Part shown: positions 12,398 to 25,601 of the stretch, piece after piece | How the letters are laid out: the number at the start of each line of letters is the position of its first letter | Numbering within the stretch: position 1 is the first letter of the stretch | Source: Pegea sp. RAD2-039 | Lineage: Eukaryota > Chordata > Thaliacea > Salpida > Salpidae | DNA length: 64,000 nt | Assembly (NCBI GenBank): GCA_034620365.1 | Contig: JAQGEQ010000324.1 | Location: 310,001-374,000 of the forward strand | Direction: 5' to 3' | Translations under genes and position numbers: made by a program | Notes under the pieces: model-generated | Seen by the model: the letters and a program-made list of their open reading frames with translations, nothing else | The model's database searches: none | What the model was told of the DNA's origin: nothing

Positions 12398-15300
12398 CAA
12401 TAGCTACCAAACTAAGTTAAAAACTAAATCCTTAGAGGGCAGTTCTCTAGAACTTTTTACTTATACTAAACTACATATGATGCTTGCCATGAAAGAGCTA
12501 ACTTGAGTTTAGCCTGGGGCTAAAATCTTGAAAATCGGGCTGTGGTATAACCACAATAAAAGTTGAAGCTTGTAAATGCCTTAAAAATTGATTTATTTAA
12601 AAAAATCAAGTTTACCTTAAGCTATTAGGCATTATTACTATCTAGCAAATAAATTAACCTGACTGCATAAACCTTTTTAGAAATTTGTTTTTTTTTCAAA
12701 AGATTTTGTATGATTTATAAAAATTATTATTAATTAAATAAGGAAATTAACTTATTAGCTAATGATAAAAACATTTTACTTACTTGATAGACATGTTCCA
12801 AGTTTTAAGAGAATTTATAAGGATATTAACAGATAATATTAAATCTGAAAAGAATAATTGACCATCAAAAAAGCTTATCATTTAGTTTAGATATAAAAAA
12901 GCTTATAGTCTTATTTAAAACTTAATAATTTAAACTTTATAATATTATGTTTGAAAAATTACATTATATAAAAAATTTGTAGAGCTTCTATCACCATAAT
13001 TTCTAAAAAATACTTAAAATTAAAAACCTAAATTTAATATTATCATCATATATTACTAAGATACATTTTTATTTTTCATCTTAGCAGAAAATTAATATCG
13101 TTTCAGATAAACTTATAACAAATTTAATTTCTACCATATAGATTAAGTCAGCAATTATAACATTTACTTATCAGCAAAAAGACTTAACACTTTTATATCA
13201 AGGTAACCTATTCTATATTAATAAATTATAATAACTCCTAAAATATTTCTACTTATGTACATTTTCTTTGAATAAAATAAATATATATTTGAAAGTGAGC
13301 TTTATACAAAAAAAAAATAAAAAATATAATAACTAAATTTATTTTAGGAAGTTTAAAAAGTGTTTTTAGAGAAATTTAAAAACATGTTATATACATTAAG
13401 TTTAAGAAAGCAAAAATATATTCTAAGAAATTAGATTATTTATCCTAAAAATAAAAGTTTGTCCAAGACAAACAAACAAGTAATCAAGTTCAAATTGAAC
13501 AAACAGGATTTAAACAAAACTTTGGAAAACAAAAAAAATTAATCTAAGACAGAAAAATGAGTTTTAATTAATGTTATAAACTTTTTATACTTATTGAATT
13601 AAATTTGCAAAAATAAAAAAAATACAGAAATTCAAACTAACTTTGAATATTATTAAAGTTTTTAAAAATTACAAGTTTCTTAAAACACTTGTTAACACTG
13701 AAAAAATGATATCAAAAATATGAAATAGTTTAGTAAAAGCATGTCGGTTTTATTGTATCTTGAATAAACATTTTAAGCAAATTTGTTCAATTGCAATTAC
13801 AACTAAGAAAACAATAAACTACAAACTTCAATTATTAATTGAAAATGAACGAAAGAAAATCAAGAACACAAGTTAATAAAAGTTTGCACTGAGCGATTAT
13901 TCTGCTTGTAAAAATAAATTATTTCATGAAATGACAATACACAAATATTATAGAAAAAGGCATAATTATATATGCTTAAAATGTGTGGGCAAAATGACAA
14001 TTTGGTGATGCAAGCAGCCACATGGACATAGCAATGAGGTTCCCAGATTTTATTCGTGAAATTAACCAATCAAATTTGAGTATATTCCGTTAAGCCTATA
14101 TGAACTACAATAAAACACTTTCTCATTATTGTTAGTTCAGAATGTTTTAATGACTATTGACTCTTTAACTAGTAAACAATTAAAAAAGTGAAATATTCGA
14201 TTTTTGTGGTAGTAGTATTATGAGCCTTAAAATAATTATGGGAGTTATTACATGTATACAATAGTAAAATTCTACACTAATGTTATAAAATTATTAGAAA
14301 AATTGTTCTTAAGATATAGAGATTTTATCAAAGCTATTGATTGCTATTAAAAATCAATTTTATAAAAAAAAAATATTCTAATAAGAAATAATAATTGATA
14401 AATTATTAAAAAACTAAATCTTTTTTAAGGCATAAAACTTTTAATTAAACTCATATTTTTTAACTTTTATAAAATTTGTTGAATGAAAGCGTACTCCACA
14501 GGGAAATTAACTTCTTAGGATTCCCGGTCAGCTATATTAAGATATATATTAAGTCTAAAAAGAAATAAAATAAATGTAAATCATAGATTAATACACTACA
14601 AGTTGAGTAAAAAAATCTACCAGGCTATTTTTTTACTTTAAATAATATGTTATTCATAGCTTTAAAAGCTTGTTAGACAATCAATCATTAACGGAAACAT
14701 AAAAATGTTTATTGTTTGAAGCAGTACTATGCATGCATTATAAATTTGAAACTTGTATTTATGAAATTAATTTATATCTTTTTAACGCAACTAAACAAAA
14801 AGTAAATTTATTTAGACTAATATCTATCTTTTCAAGAATATATTAAAGTAAATATTCTTATAATCTTATAGTTATAAGTAACTCTAAACATTTTTGATTT
14901 AGTTATAAAAGTTTACGAGCCATTTTGTTCAGTTAATCTCGTATTATAAAACTTGGAACTTACTACAGGGGATTGGCGCTCAAAAGTAGATAACTACTGT
15001 TCAGACATTTAAGCTAGTATAGTAAAACATGCTATAACTGAAAATCAAAGATTAAATACATAGAGCTTTCTTATAATCTTGAATAAAAAATAGATTTAAA
15101 ATATCATCAAAACAGAATAAGATAACTAATGGTCTAAATATTTCAGTTACAACTAAAAGCTTCTTTTCAACAAATATCTTCATCTATTTTGAGATAATAT
15201 GAAGATATTTTTTTATATTTCATTTATTAAGCGAAATTTCATTTAGAATATTAAATCTTTGAAAAGGTTCTTAGTAAGATTTATAAGAAACTGATTGATT

Positions 15301-16089
15301 TGATTCACAAGGTTTAAAGTTGGTAAATCTAGTCAGATGTTTGATTCTTTCAAAAGTTTTTTTGGTGAATTCATTTTCGGAAAAGTCTTTAGAAGCTAAA
15401 AAGCTGTTCTTGAAATAAGAAGGCTAGATAATAGAATATATTTTTCAAAACATATTTCTTTTAAACTCGATGTTCCTCAAAGCTATTTTGTTAGTAATAG
15501 TAATATTTAGTTTCCAATCCGTTAAATGATAAAACTATTTAATAACTTATTAATGAATTATTTTGTTTTTGCAGCACATTACAAAGTTAGTAAGAGTTAA
15601 AAAGAGCAATCGCTAGGTGGTGCTAATGAGCATCCAATAAGTTTCTGAAGAATTGGTTTAAAATAATACTGGTTACGTCATGTTAGTTATAGTATATTAA
15701 ATGTATCTAAAAAACCTTCAAGAAGCAACTTTTAAACAAATTTTGTTGAAGATAAACTTGTATTATCTATCGCCATATTTTCTCGCGTTTCAAGATACTT
15801 GTTTTGATTTTTAACTTTAAAATGTCACAATTATATTATGCAACGAATAACTTTCAAATAAAAAATAGATTTTAATTCAAATAACTTTTTATAATAATTG
15901 AAACAAAAACTTTTGAACTTGAAAATCAAACTTTCCTGATAAAATAGTTTCCAAATTTTTTTATCAACAACTCGCCAGGTAAAAAAGAAGAAAAGATTTC
16001 AACTTCAGATTTACTTTCAAGATGAACAAATTCAAAGATGAAAGTGATCTTAAAGGTAAAACTTAGAATAAAAAGTCTCCAAAGATCAT
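12398..16089. other. Long AT-rich spacer, no gene seen
   Basis: About 3.7 kb of AT-rich sequence with only short random open frames. Slightly more complex patches at about 12480-12560 and 14480-14530 match no repeat I recognise. I find no tRNA-like A/B boxes. Confidence 0.55.
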
Positions 16090-16614
16090 TTAAGTCTTGC
16101 TCCGGTTGCTGAGGACACTGCCTGGAGTCAGAAAAGGATTCTTCCGATGAATGTCTCCTAGAGATCCGTCAACACTTAAGGGAAAGTAACGGGTTGAAGG
16201 CTTGCATCTAGACGACGGTATTTTATATCGAGTCAAAAACTCCGAATATCTTTCAGGATCTTTTGAGTCTTGGACCTTTTTCTGCAAATCTTTGACTTGC
16301 TTTCCAGAAGCCCTAGAAATCGCCACTAGAGGGCGTTTGTATTCATCTCGATCGACTCCGTTCAGAATGTAGCGATTTTCGCGTTGATGACGTCGACGAA
16401 TCTTTTCGATTGCCGCTGATGACGTCGCGTTTGAGAGTTTGTTGGTTGGTGATGACGTCATTGAAGCCTCCGGTTGTTTTAAACTCTTTTCTTGCTTCTT
16501 TTGATGTTTTTCTACGCTCATTATAGAGGGTGGCTGCTTACAGTTTCTCCATGTTGGCCGGTCACGCTTTGCTGATTTTATCAAAGCTTCAGCACAATTT
16601 GCTGATGACGTCAT
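16090..16614 (-). CDS. Hypothetical basic protein, single exon, 174 residues
   Basis: I do not recognise this protein. It is an uninterrupted ATG-to-stop frame of 175 codons in a block clearly less AT-rich than its surroundings, which supports real coding. The product is strongly basic and low in hydrophobic residues, with no signal peptide or membrane segment. Visible features: DRPTWRNC near residue 18, a Lys/Gln-rich stretch about 36-48, a basic segment EKIRRRHQRENRY near 70-82, and a conserved-looking tail with RYFPLSVDGSLGD and NPFLTPGSVLSNRSKT. Several TGACGTC motifs fall inside the frame, and the start codon itself forms part of ATGACGTCA. An ATTAAG acceptor-like end precedes the ATG directly. 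A small cilia or sperm protein is conceivable from the composition, but that is only a guess. Confidence 0.6.
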   Translation of the reverse strand: MTSSANCAEALIKSAKRDRPTWRNCKQPPSIMSVEKHQKKQEKSLKQPEASMTSSPTNKLSNATSSAAIEKIRRRHQRENRYILNGVDRDEYKRPLVAISRASGKQVKDLQKKVQDSKDPERYSEFLTRYKIPSSRCKPSTRYFPLSVDGSLGDIHRKNPFLTPGSVLSNRSKT

Positions 16615-17962
16615 CTTAATATTTAGGAAAGTATGTTAAACAAGTAGAAGCGTTGAAAACCTGTAAAAACTGATCTACAAACTCTTTTATTTCTAGTTTA
16701 AATGTTTCTTCACTGAATATCTGACAGAAACTAAATAAACAAAAAGTGAACTTCTATATGAGGTTGTCGAGTACCATCTCGAAAAAGATGAAAAGTTATC
16801 TCCACTTCAAAGCGCGTGTTGAAAAATCCACGTAACTGTTACCGGTGTTTTTAGTGACTTGTTCGCCCTTGTAGTCATAGCAACAGCCAGTTACTGATCA
16901 ATAGGCTAACAATAAAAATGTTCGATTATTTGTCTATCTACAAAAGAAACTTTATTGTCTATGTTGTTTGAAACTATTTAAATTTTCAGCCATAATAGAC
17001 GTATGCTGAGTACTTTGTGTCGCAAAAAAGTTTTTATTAGTTTTGAAAAAATTTTTTTTAATATTTGACTTTTTTACACGTATAGACATGTAATTAATAG
17101 AACTTTCGAATAAAACATTTCATATCTTATTAGAAAACATTTCAAGTATTGTAATGACAATCAAAATTGACTTTTTAACATTGACTTGTGAATAACCGTT
17201 TAATTCTAAATTTTAATTCTGACTTTATTTCTAGTCAATTCAAATCTTCTAGTAACATTGTTAAATATTTTTAAAAATAATTTAAACTAAAAAATTTTCT
17301 TTAAAAGCTTGCTGGTGCTAACTACATTTTGGTAAATACTAAAATAGAAAAATTTAATTCAAAAATAACCTGATCAGATATTTTTGAATTAAATTTTCAG
17401 TTATTTTTTAAACTCTTTGTTTAAATAGTTTTGTTCTTTGTTTAAGTAGAATTTATTTGTTTAACCTTTTTTGTGTTTTAGTAACTATTAAATAAAGTTC
17501 ATTAGATGTCAACATCATTTATCTCATATTAAATTAACTTTATTGAAAAATAAACAAGTTGATGAAACAGAAAACAGTTTCCGAGAAAAGTTTGTTGAAA
17601 TTTATATCCAGAATCATTTAATTTGAAGCCCTTGTAGTCTGTGAAGTACTTTTATGGCTATCGATAAGTTAGTTTTGTTTAAAACATCATTTATGAATCC
17701 TATTTAAACTGACAGTTTAATCATATGTATCTTTGAGAGTAAAATGTAGTTGGTTTCGAATAGCAAAGTTTCTTATTTCAAAAGATTGTCGCGAATCACT
17801 ATCTTGTTCTCTATCTACTTGAGCTATTTAGTCAAGATATAAAAAATAAAAAATGAGTAAAAAATATTTCACTTCCAGACTAATGAAGAAGAAAATACTT
17901 CTTTTAATGTAAATCAAACGATTGAAAACTTCACAATAAGAAATTAAAAGAATAAGGAGCTT
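16615..17962. other. AT-rich spacer between the orphan ORF and the TMEM26-like gene
   Basis: I see nothing coding or structured here. It should contain the promoter of the orphan ORF and the 3'UTR of the TMEM26-like gene. Confidence 0.5.
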
Positions 17963-20900
17963 CTAACCATATTTAGCTACAGAATAGGTTTGGTGACCAT
18001 AAAGAGTCATAGCAACAATATTTTTACCAGTAAAGAAAACAAAAGATGAATTTGAAGGAAGTTTGTTAAAATGGATAACCTGAGTTATTAGAATAAGTCG
18101 AAAAATAAATCGGAAAATATCTTGAACCACTACAACCACTGTTGAATAACCAATGTCCACTAGTTTTGTCCACTTAGTTGATACTGCCCTGGTATAGCAG
18201 CGATCAGGAACTAACATCAGTGGCACAAATAGTCCCAGTGTCCATAAGGTCAACAGGGCAACTAATAATGAATGCTGCCAGTGGTTTGGTACTTTGGCAA
18301 TTAAACTTAGACCATCAATTATCAAATTATTTTGATCTGCTGCATTTAGAAGAAGTTCATAAAGAAAGAGGTTTAGAGCTATTTGATCTTTACATGATAA
18401 AGATCTAACTTGAAGTCGTACTAAAGGAAGAGCTATGCAGATTGCTTGATGTAAATAATTTAGTATATCTTCTCGACATGATAATCCAAACTTCTGTAAA
18501 AACATTGAAATTAGGAATTAGATTTTTTATTTGTACATTTAAAAATAAAAATGATGAATTCGTTTTGAAATTCAATCTTTTTATTAAAGACCAGAAGTTT
18601 TCAAATGGTTTGAGAACAGAGTCCAGCGCGACTGATAAATAATTTAAAGACTTTAACTAATTCTTTCAGCATCAAAATTTATTTTTAAAATACTTTTAAA
18701 AAATTGTTCGTAGAAACTAATTACGATGTAAATTTATTTTATTATTTTCTTGCCAATCAAATAGATAATCAATTTGTAAACCTTTCTTCATTTAGTCAAA
18801 ACTTAACTTTAAAGTTTGAATCAAATCTGTTGAATAACAACAGGTGATAATTAGGAAATGACAGATTGACGTCAGTACAAATTTGCACAACTGACAACAG
18901 ACAAGCTTTCACAATTTAATCTCTAAATCGATTTCAACTTTAAGAGTTACAGATAAAGTTGGACTAGAACTTGTAAATAGTAGCCTTAGCACTTAAGTTT
19001 TTTACCAAATTAAAAAGTGTTAATAATTTAAAAGAATAAAGGATAAAAACTGAAGCGTTGTAGTGAATGACAGAAAATGCCAAAGATACGTTATCATATA
19101 TATTCTTGATAAACTTATATATTTTTCAGATAACTACTTTAGTTGGTTTCAAAAAACTGTGTTAATTTGTTTCTGGAAACTAGTCTAAACTAAATATTCT
19201 ATTTAAAGAAACTTGATTAGTACGATTAAGTAATAAAACTTTTGTGAACGCCAACTTGAACATATCTTGAATAACATTTTGAAAGTGTAAACAATCGTCT
19301 AAAGACATGCGTACTTCCAAAATATTTGTGTTTTAGACAAGTCCTACTTCTATCTTAGTGGTTACTTACATAATTTGTATAAAAGATAGTTTTTCTACAT
19401 ATATATCTTCCTTGGCCTCTTGAAAATGTCTTTAATTCTCCTAAGATGGCTGCAAGACCCTAAAGTTGGTGATTCTTTATTTAATTAATAAACTAATACA
19501 TTAAAATTAATGATCAATGTTGATGTTCATTCAACGTATTCTCTTTAGAATATTTAAAGATCTTGGTTGGCTTTTAGTAGGATCAAATATTTGAAAAAAT
19601 TTTTGTCAGTTTTTTAAAAGAATTTAAAGTTCAATTTAATATTCTGGTTTTCTCTTACCAACCAAACTCAACTTGAAAATTTTCCGCAAAACTTCAACCT
19701 TTCTGACAAGAAATTTAACAAATAATTCTTTTTGCTAATTAAACTGTTTTTGTATCCGAAAATCTATTAAAAAACGTAAAAGACATAGTTGATAAAATCA
19801 TAAATAACAAATTGATTTCTATAAAAAATTCATGAAGCTGTGTACACGCTACAATATATTTACATAATATTGAAATGTTGCTTAATGAAAAGAATATCAT
19901 TGATGAATAAATCTAATTAAAAGGATTGAAATTTTAAATTGTGTTAGATTTATTTTGAATGATTTAGGGATTAAGTAGGACAAAGGCTCCATCAATACAG
20001 ACTACTCATAAAATTTGTATATTAAACAACAATTTGAAAATATTTTATCTTCTTTAAAGATACTTAACCAAATGTAAACTTTAGGTTATTTTGCTTGCTG
20101 TAATTAGTGTCTTATCACAAGTTTAAATTTATTTCATTTTTTTTAAACAAAAAGTAAAAGATTTTTATTATTAAGAAATATTTTTTCAAGTATCATACAA
20201 ACTACCAAACCTTAGCTTCGGTTGATGTGTTTGTTAAATTTGAAACCAAACTATAAAAAAAACAGTTAGACATAGAATATAGTTTTGAAGAATGTTAAAC
20301 CTTGCATCTGTACAATTTGCTTTATTGAAAATAATCATTTCGGTGAAGCAGATGGCCGGACAAATTGTTAAAAGGCAGTAGAAGGTATTTAAGTCAAACC
20401 TGAATAAGAAAAGAGAATTCAAATTAGACAACAACAGGCTCATATGCAATATGTGAGAACTGGTAGCCCCAACGAGTAATCTATACTGATATAAGCTCAC
20501 CTAAGAGTTTATGACAATATAAATTAAATCAAAATTAATTATAACTTGCAAATATTTTGCTAGATCAAAAGTTTAAATAATGAATTTTTAATTTGTAAAT
20601 CTGTAAATTTAAATATTGATTACTACTTACAATTTTTAGTTTAGCATATTCATCATAAGATTTAAATTGATAATCAAAATATTGATGAAACTATTATAGC
20701 TACACGCTAGAAAGTCCACTTGAAACAAAGCCAAGAACTTTGTTAACATTTTCTACTTACCACCTACGGCCTCTCCAGTGTATATAACTGTAGCATTTCC
20801 AATAAGTTGGTAGATGAAAATAATAGTACAAGGAGACGAAGCAGTCGACTACAAATTGAATATTAGTGTTAAGCCTAACTAACACTTGTTTATTTGTTAC

Positions 20901-22367
20901 TTATACTTACTCAAAACATTATTAGCGCATTCATACAAGCTTTATCTTATTATACTATCTTTTATTTGAATTAAAACTTACCTAATGACATAAAAGCTCC
21001 AGAACTAATAAGTACATAAACCCATTCAGGGTAACTTCCACCTATCGTTAAAATCAGTCTCCAATAAGCAAACCCACAAATAAACAAAAGTAAACATCTT
21101 GCTAAAAACTCATTGCAAAAAGAATGAAGTAGATTAATGAGAAGGTGGAGTTTTGTAGAATTATTGTGGATGTACTTCTGTGCATCATCTGTAATAAAAC
21201 CTCAAATCAGCTAATTTATTTTGCAATTTAACTCAATTTTTTTACATCGATTTTTGCTTCTGTCTGCATAAAGCTAATTTCTGGTGAATGAGAAAATAGA
21301 TTAAAAATCAATTCAAATCGTAGATTTGAATCTTAATTAACGTCAATAACAGAAAATATCAATATTCTAATTCTTTAAATCTATAACTATTAGCTAAAAG
21401 GCTTTATTTTAAAATCTGGAAAATCAATTTTTGTTTCTATTCAATTTCTTCCTCTTTTTAATTTAATGTCAAAAATTTAGAAAAAGTAGTTTTTAAATTG
21501 AAGTTTAGAATATTCTAATTTTTATTTGTATGTAAAAGTTGAACAAGTTTAATGTGGCGAACAAATGCTACATAAGAATATCTTCATGATTTTTGCTAAG
21601 CATATTTTTTCCGGAGAAATGGCCATGCTGTAAGTCAGGACAGAAATTATAGAGATCCAGTCGTTGCCCATGAAGCAGAATTCTTCTCTCCACACCAACA
21701 AGGTATGCAGCGGAACAGAAGGACTGATGCAGCTACGCCCGGCTGGCGTCTCAGGAGCTGCCAGAACAACACTGAGTACATTGACAAGCTGTCTATGGGG
21801 CTCCAACTCCAGTTCTAAATTCAGAGTTTTGCGTCTCCTAGATGTGTTGTCATAAAACTGACATAGCCCTTCTACCCGGGTTTATATGAACTTTTCCCTT
21901 TTGATTTTTCCAAAGCTTTTTTGTTCTTTTGAATTTCACTAAGATTTGCTTTGTTTTTAACAACACCTCTTGAGCAAGGAAAGCGTGGTTGTTTTCGGCC
22001 GAGCAGCCCATTATTATTAGTTAATTATATTTTTACTATTGAGTTAAGGACTTGATGTAAAAACTAATTATGATACTGATTATCATTTATAACTATTAGT
22101 ATATAATTGAGACAAGCAGAAAACATTTTATTAAAGATTTTAAAGCAGCAAAGCTATTTAGAAATATCTAGAAAAATGTTAATCAAACGCTTCAAATAGT
22201 TTGAGTTAAGTACTATTGAAGCAATATATTTTTCGTATTTGATTATTACAAATTCATCAAAGTTTTTTGGAAAAGCTAAATATTCAAATGTAGAATATAC
22301 CTTTGGTAAATGGCTTCAGTTGAACAATTGAAGTAGATACTTGTCTTGGGTTAACTCTGTTTGTCAT
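17963..22367 (-). CDS. TMEM26: TMEM26-like multipass membrane protein (one exon unresolved)
   Basis: Five exons can be placed: 22367-22301, 21188-20982, 20848-20761, 20399-20301 and the terminal 18493-17963. The first four join in phase. The join from 20301 (two bases over) to 18493 (phase 0) does not fit, so one exon in that 1.8-kb interval is missing from my model. Family-like blocks: LLHSFCNEFLARCLLLF then YWRL in exon 2, GRRWFDLNTFYCLLTICPAI across exons 3-4 (human has the KWFSPAIFLYL equivalent), and in the last exon LVALLTLWTLGLFVPLML followed by FRFIFRLILITQVIHFNKL and FFTGKNIVAMTLY. Function in the family is poorly known (a thermogenic-adipocyte surface marker in mouse). The call rests on the order and spacing of these membrane segments and not on a strong motif. 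A repeat remnant lies in intron 1. Confidence 0.65.
21549..22020 (+). mobile_element. Repeat remnant in TMEM26-like intron 1, LINE-like tail
   Basis: This GC-richer island of about 470 bases ends in a tail (AACACCTCTTGAGCA near 21964, then GGCC, AGCAG and CATTATTATTA near 22011). The tail is closely related to that of the reverse-transcriptase fragment ending at 38640. Shared 3' ends before an ATT microsatellite are what non-LTR insertions leave. The upstream part has open frames on both strands but no domain I recognise. Confidence 0.45.
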
Positions 22368-23693
22368 GGTTAATGTCAAAATATTAATTCAAGTTAAATT
22401 TATTGAAATTAAAAGTTCTAAATAATCTAGTAAGAACTTAAGATTTGTTAAGTTTGCTTTTTTTCATAAAAAAGTTGATAATAAAATTAACCTAAAAATA
22501 TAGTTCTGAATAGTTCAGAAAAATACAAATTTTTTTATCAAAAAACTCAAAAAGCAAGACAAAAAGAATTCTAAAACATTCTAAAAGTTGCGACAATTAC
22601 AACTTTTATCAACTATAGTCTATTTTGCACCTACTTTTAAAACCTGATTAGAACTCAAAATAACTTTTTTATTTTTTTTGATAATTTTGTATAACGAAAA
22701 ATTATCTCCAAATAAATGTTTAATCTATTTGCTTCAACTTTAATCTAGAAACCAAAACTTACTCTCGAAAAAAGAAAAAAATGTAATAAATTTAAGGTTT
22801 GAACATTTTCAAAATACTGTTTCAAAAGAAAACCAATAAAATATAAATCTCTACGATCTTTAAGAGCTTTGCTTTTTATTTGAAGTTAATCAGCTACTTA
22901 TTAGTGTCTTAGTAATATCTCTTTGCTGTTTCTACTTCCATTTCTTCTTAAATCTATGCTGTAGCATTTAAAAACTTCTTTTATAAAGAAGATAAATTGA
23001 TTAGCAGAGCTACTAGTGTTCAATAGCTGATGATTTTTTTAACTAAAAGGTACCTTTAGGTCAACACATTTTATTAATCGTCTCAAGAGACCTACACACT
23101 GATTTGATAATACCATTGGCATTTTTATACTTCTTTTGTTTAATGAATTACTTTTAATGGCTGCATAGTTTTCCATTTTTATGCTTATTGTTATTCAGTC
23201 TTATTTCTATGTATGATTTAATTAAAGCTTAAAGTATAATTAAATTTAAAAATTTAAGTAATATAGCAACAGTACAATTTTGTTATTTGCAGTTTAGCAT
23301 CATAAGAATGATATTTTTCGAAAAAGAAAATAAATTTGCGACCTAATAAACAAATTTCTGGAAAAGTTTCTTTTCATCTAGTTTCTAGCTTAAGTCTCTC
23401 AATAAATTTAAACTTCAAAAATTTTGAGATTTTAACTGAACATTTTTAAGAATTAAAAATTTATGAATAAAAAGTTCGTTTGCTGCCAACTAACATATCC
23501 AAAATTTATAACTTGACAAAATTTATTCCACTTCAAAAAAATTAAACTAAAAATATATCAAGTTAATTATAACAGAACAAAGTTGCCAAACCAGCCAAGA
23601 TTGATTTTTTTGCAATTTAAAAGATATTTTTTATTGGCAAACACAACAAATCACATTTTTATTTTGTTTTAAAACTATCAATAAAACTCTTTT
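22368..23693. other. AT-rich spacer upstream of the TMEM26-like gene
   Basis: No gene seen. It should include the promoter of the TMEM26-like gene and the 3'UTR of the aminotransferase, both on the minus strand. Confidence 0.5.
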
Positions 23694-25601
23694 TTATTTA
23701 GATTTTTTAAATCCAGAAACCCAGCTAGCAATAGAGTTGATTGCATGAACTGTTGGATAGCAATAAAGTTGAAGAAACTGATGAGAAAGGTCAGCATTTA
23801 ATCCAATCTCTTTACTTGCTTTAAGAGCAAATTTTCCTGGAAATAAAAACTTAAGAAAAGAAGTTAGAAGTTTTGATCTCACCATCAAAGTTGACATAAC
23901 ACAAACGAACTGTGAGAGCTTCAGGTGGATGCAGATAATGAGGGCCGCCTGCCATTAGCTAAAAAAACAGTTTATAATCAATTTTAGACAAAATATAAAC
24001 TACTTACCGCTACTTTAGCTTCCTTAAGAATCAATTTGCACATTTCATCTCCAGTTTTAACTCCTCGATTTTCTAGCTCATTTCTGATGACCTCAAAGTC
24101 AGGAAAAATGTAGTACCCTGACCCTGACATGTGAACTTTGACCCCCACATCTTGCAGTTTGCTGGAAAGTTTGAGATTTAATTTTTAATTTTGATTTTTT
24201 GTCAAATTACTTGCAGCAAAACTTTGCGACCTCCTGAAGAATTCTGCTACAATGCTTAACGTAAGAGACACATTCATCTCCAAAACTAAGAAGCTGAAAA
24301 AATATTATGAGGAGGAGCAACGTCAGGATTAGAAACAAAAACTTTTATAGATGCAAGTTGAATGGGAGCTGAGACTGATGTGTAAGTCTGGCTCGCAGCA
24401 CTGGTCATTAGATGACGTAATCCTGAAAATAGAGATCTTGAACAATCATTTACAAGTTACAACAACAATTACTTGATAATTGAGTCGGAAAGATTAGATA
24501 TCCAAGTCTCCAACCTCCACAGCTCGCCCATTTTGAGATTCCACTCGATAAAATGGTTCCTTCGGGATAGAACTTAATAAGTTTTAATTTAGCAAAAAGC
24601 CATTTAGGTCATTTTAGAGCATGTACTTTCGCTAAGCTGGTGTGGTTGCCAGCAAAAGATAGTCGAGAGTAGATCTCGTCGGAAAGAACTAAAAGTTTGA
24701 ATTTCTTCATCATCTCACTGTTTAAGAAGATGTCAAAAGAAAACTCTAGCTTTGTTTAAAAAACCTCAAATTTTTTAGCTCCTTTTCAGTATAAACTGCT
24801 CCAGCTAAAAAAGATGATGAAGATCAACAGAAGAAGATTATGATGATTACCTCACTTGGATTATCAGGATTACAAAGAATCAATAAGCTCCAATCTTTCA
24901 GCTTTTTATCTTTAAAATTCTGGAAAAACAATAAAATTAAAACTAAAAAGAAAAAAAAAACTGTCCAACCTTTTCCAGTGCAGACGGCGTCAACTTCCAA
25001 CCATCTTCAAATGTAGTCCGGACCACTATGGTCCTTTTCGCAGCCAGATGAGCTTGTGGAGCGTAAGTGGTCCATGTAGGTGACAACAGAACGACATCTA
25101 GAGGAAAAAGTATTATTCAAACTTCATCTTTTTAAGAAAACCTCCGGAAATAAGGTTCATCATTTGAAAGATTAGCTCCTTGCTTCCAGGTCCGACGATG
25201 ACGTCATCGGCATCGAAATGAAACAGCTGATCGAGACGATGATGAAGATTACAAATAACTTTTCGAAGTTCTGGAAGGCCTAAAAAAATGTTAATAAACT
25301 TCAATTTCAAATTATCTAAAAGTTCATATTGTTTTTTTTGACGTCACTAACCTGTCACTGGCAAGTACTCAGCTACATGCGCGAATTTTTTCAATTCCGC
25401 TTGAGCAATTTCGGGTACTGGAAAAGGGGATTGCCCAAAACCGAGATGATGGATTTTTTCACCAGATTTTTGCAGTTCTCTTAAAAAATTGAAATTAATA
25501 GATTTTTGGCCAAATATTTTCTTTTACTTGATTTTCTCGTTGAAATGTAGATTTGAAGCGCCGTCGATGACGTCACGAAGGTTTTTACGAATCATTTGCA
25601 T
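23694..25601 (-). CDS. PLP-dependent class I/II aminotransferase
   Basis: Predicted 432 residues in thirteen exons (minus strand): 25601-25528, 25479-25352, 25279-25142, 25097-24970, 24919-24856, 24804-24765, 24717-24627, 24572-24473, 24422-24343, 24293-24211, 24161-24008, 23958-23883 and 23836-23694, in phase throughout. Fold-type I signatures are complete: YLPVTGLPELR near the N-terminus, NPDNPTG at about 173-179, D204 and Y207 in SDEIY, the Schiff-base lysine K235 in SGISKW with GGWRLGY after it, and the carboxylate-binding Arg in TVRLCYVNFDG. This resembles aspartate/aromatic aminotransferases of the AspC/COG0436 type; substrate cannot be read from sequence. No targeting peptide is evident, so it is probably cytosolic. 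Exon 5 must use the internal donor A|GTGAGG, which restores the conserved NPTG. The ATG is preceded by an AATTTCAG acceptor-like site. Confidence 0.92.

Noticed and set aside
21549-21855. Protein-coding gene from the two overlapping opposite frames
   Set aside because: Neither frame has a recognisable domain, and the block ends in a repeat tail shared with 38640, so transposon-derived DNA is likelier.
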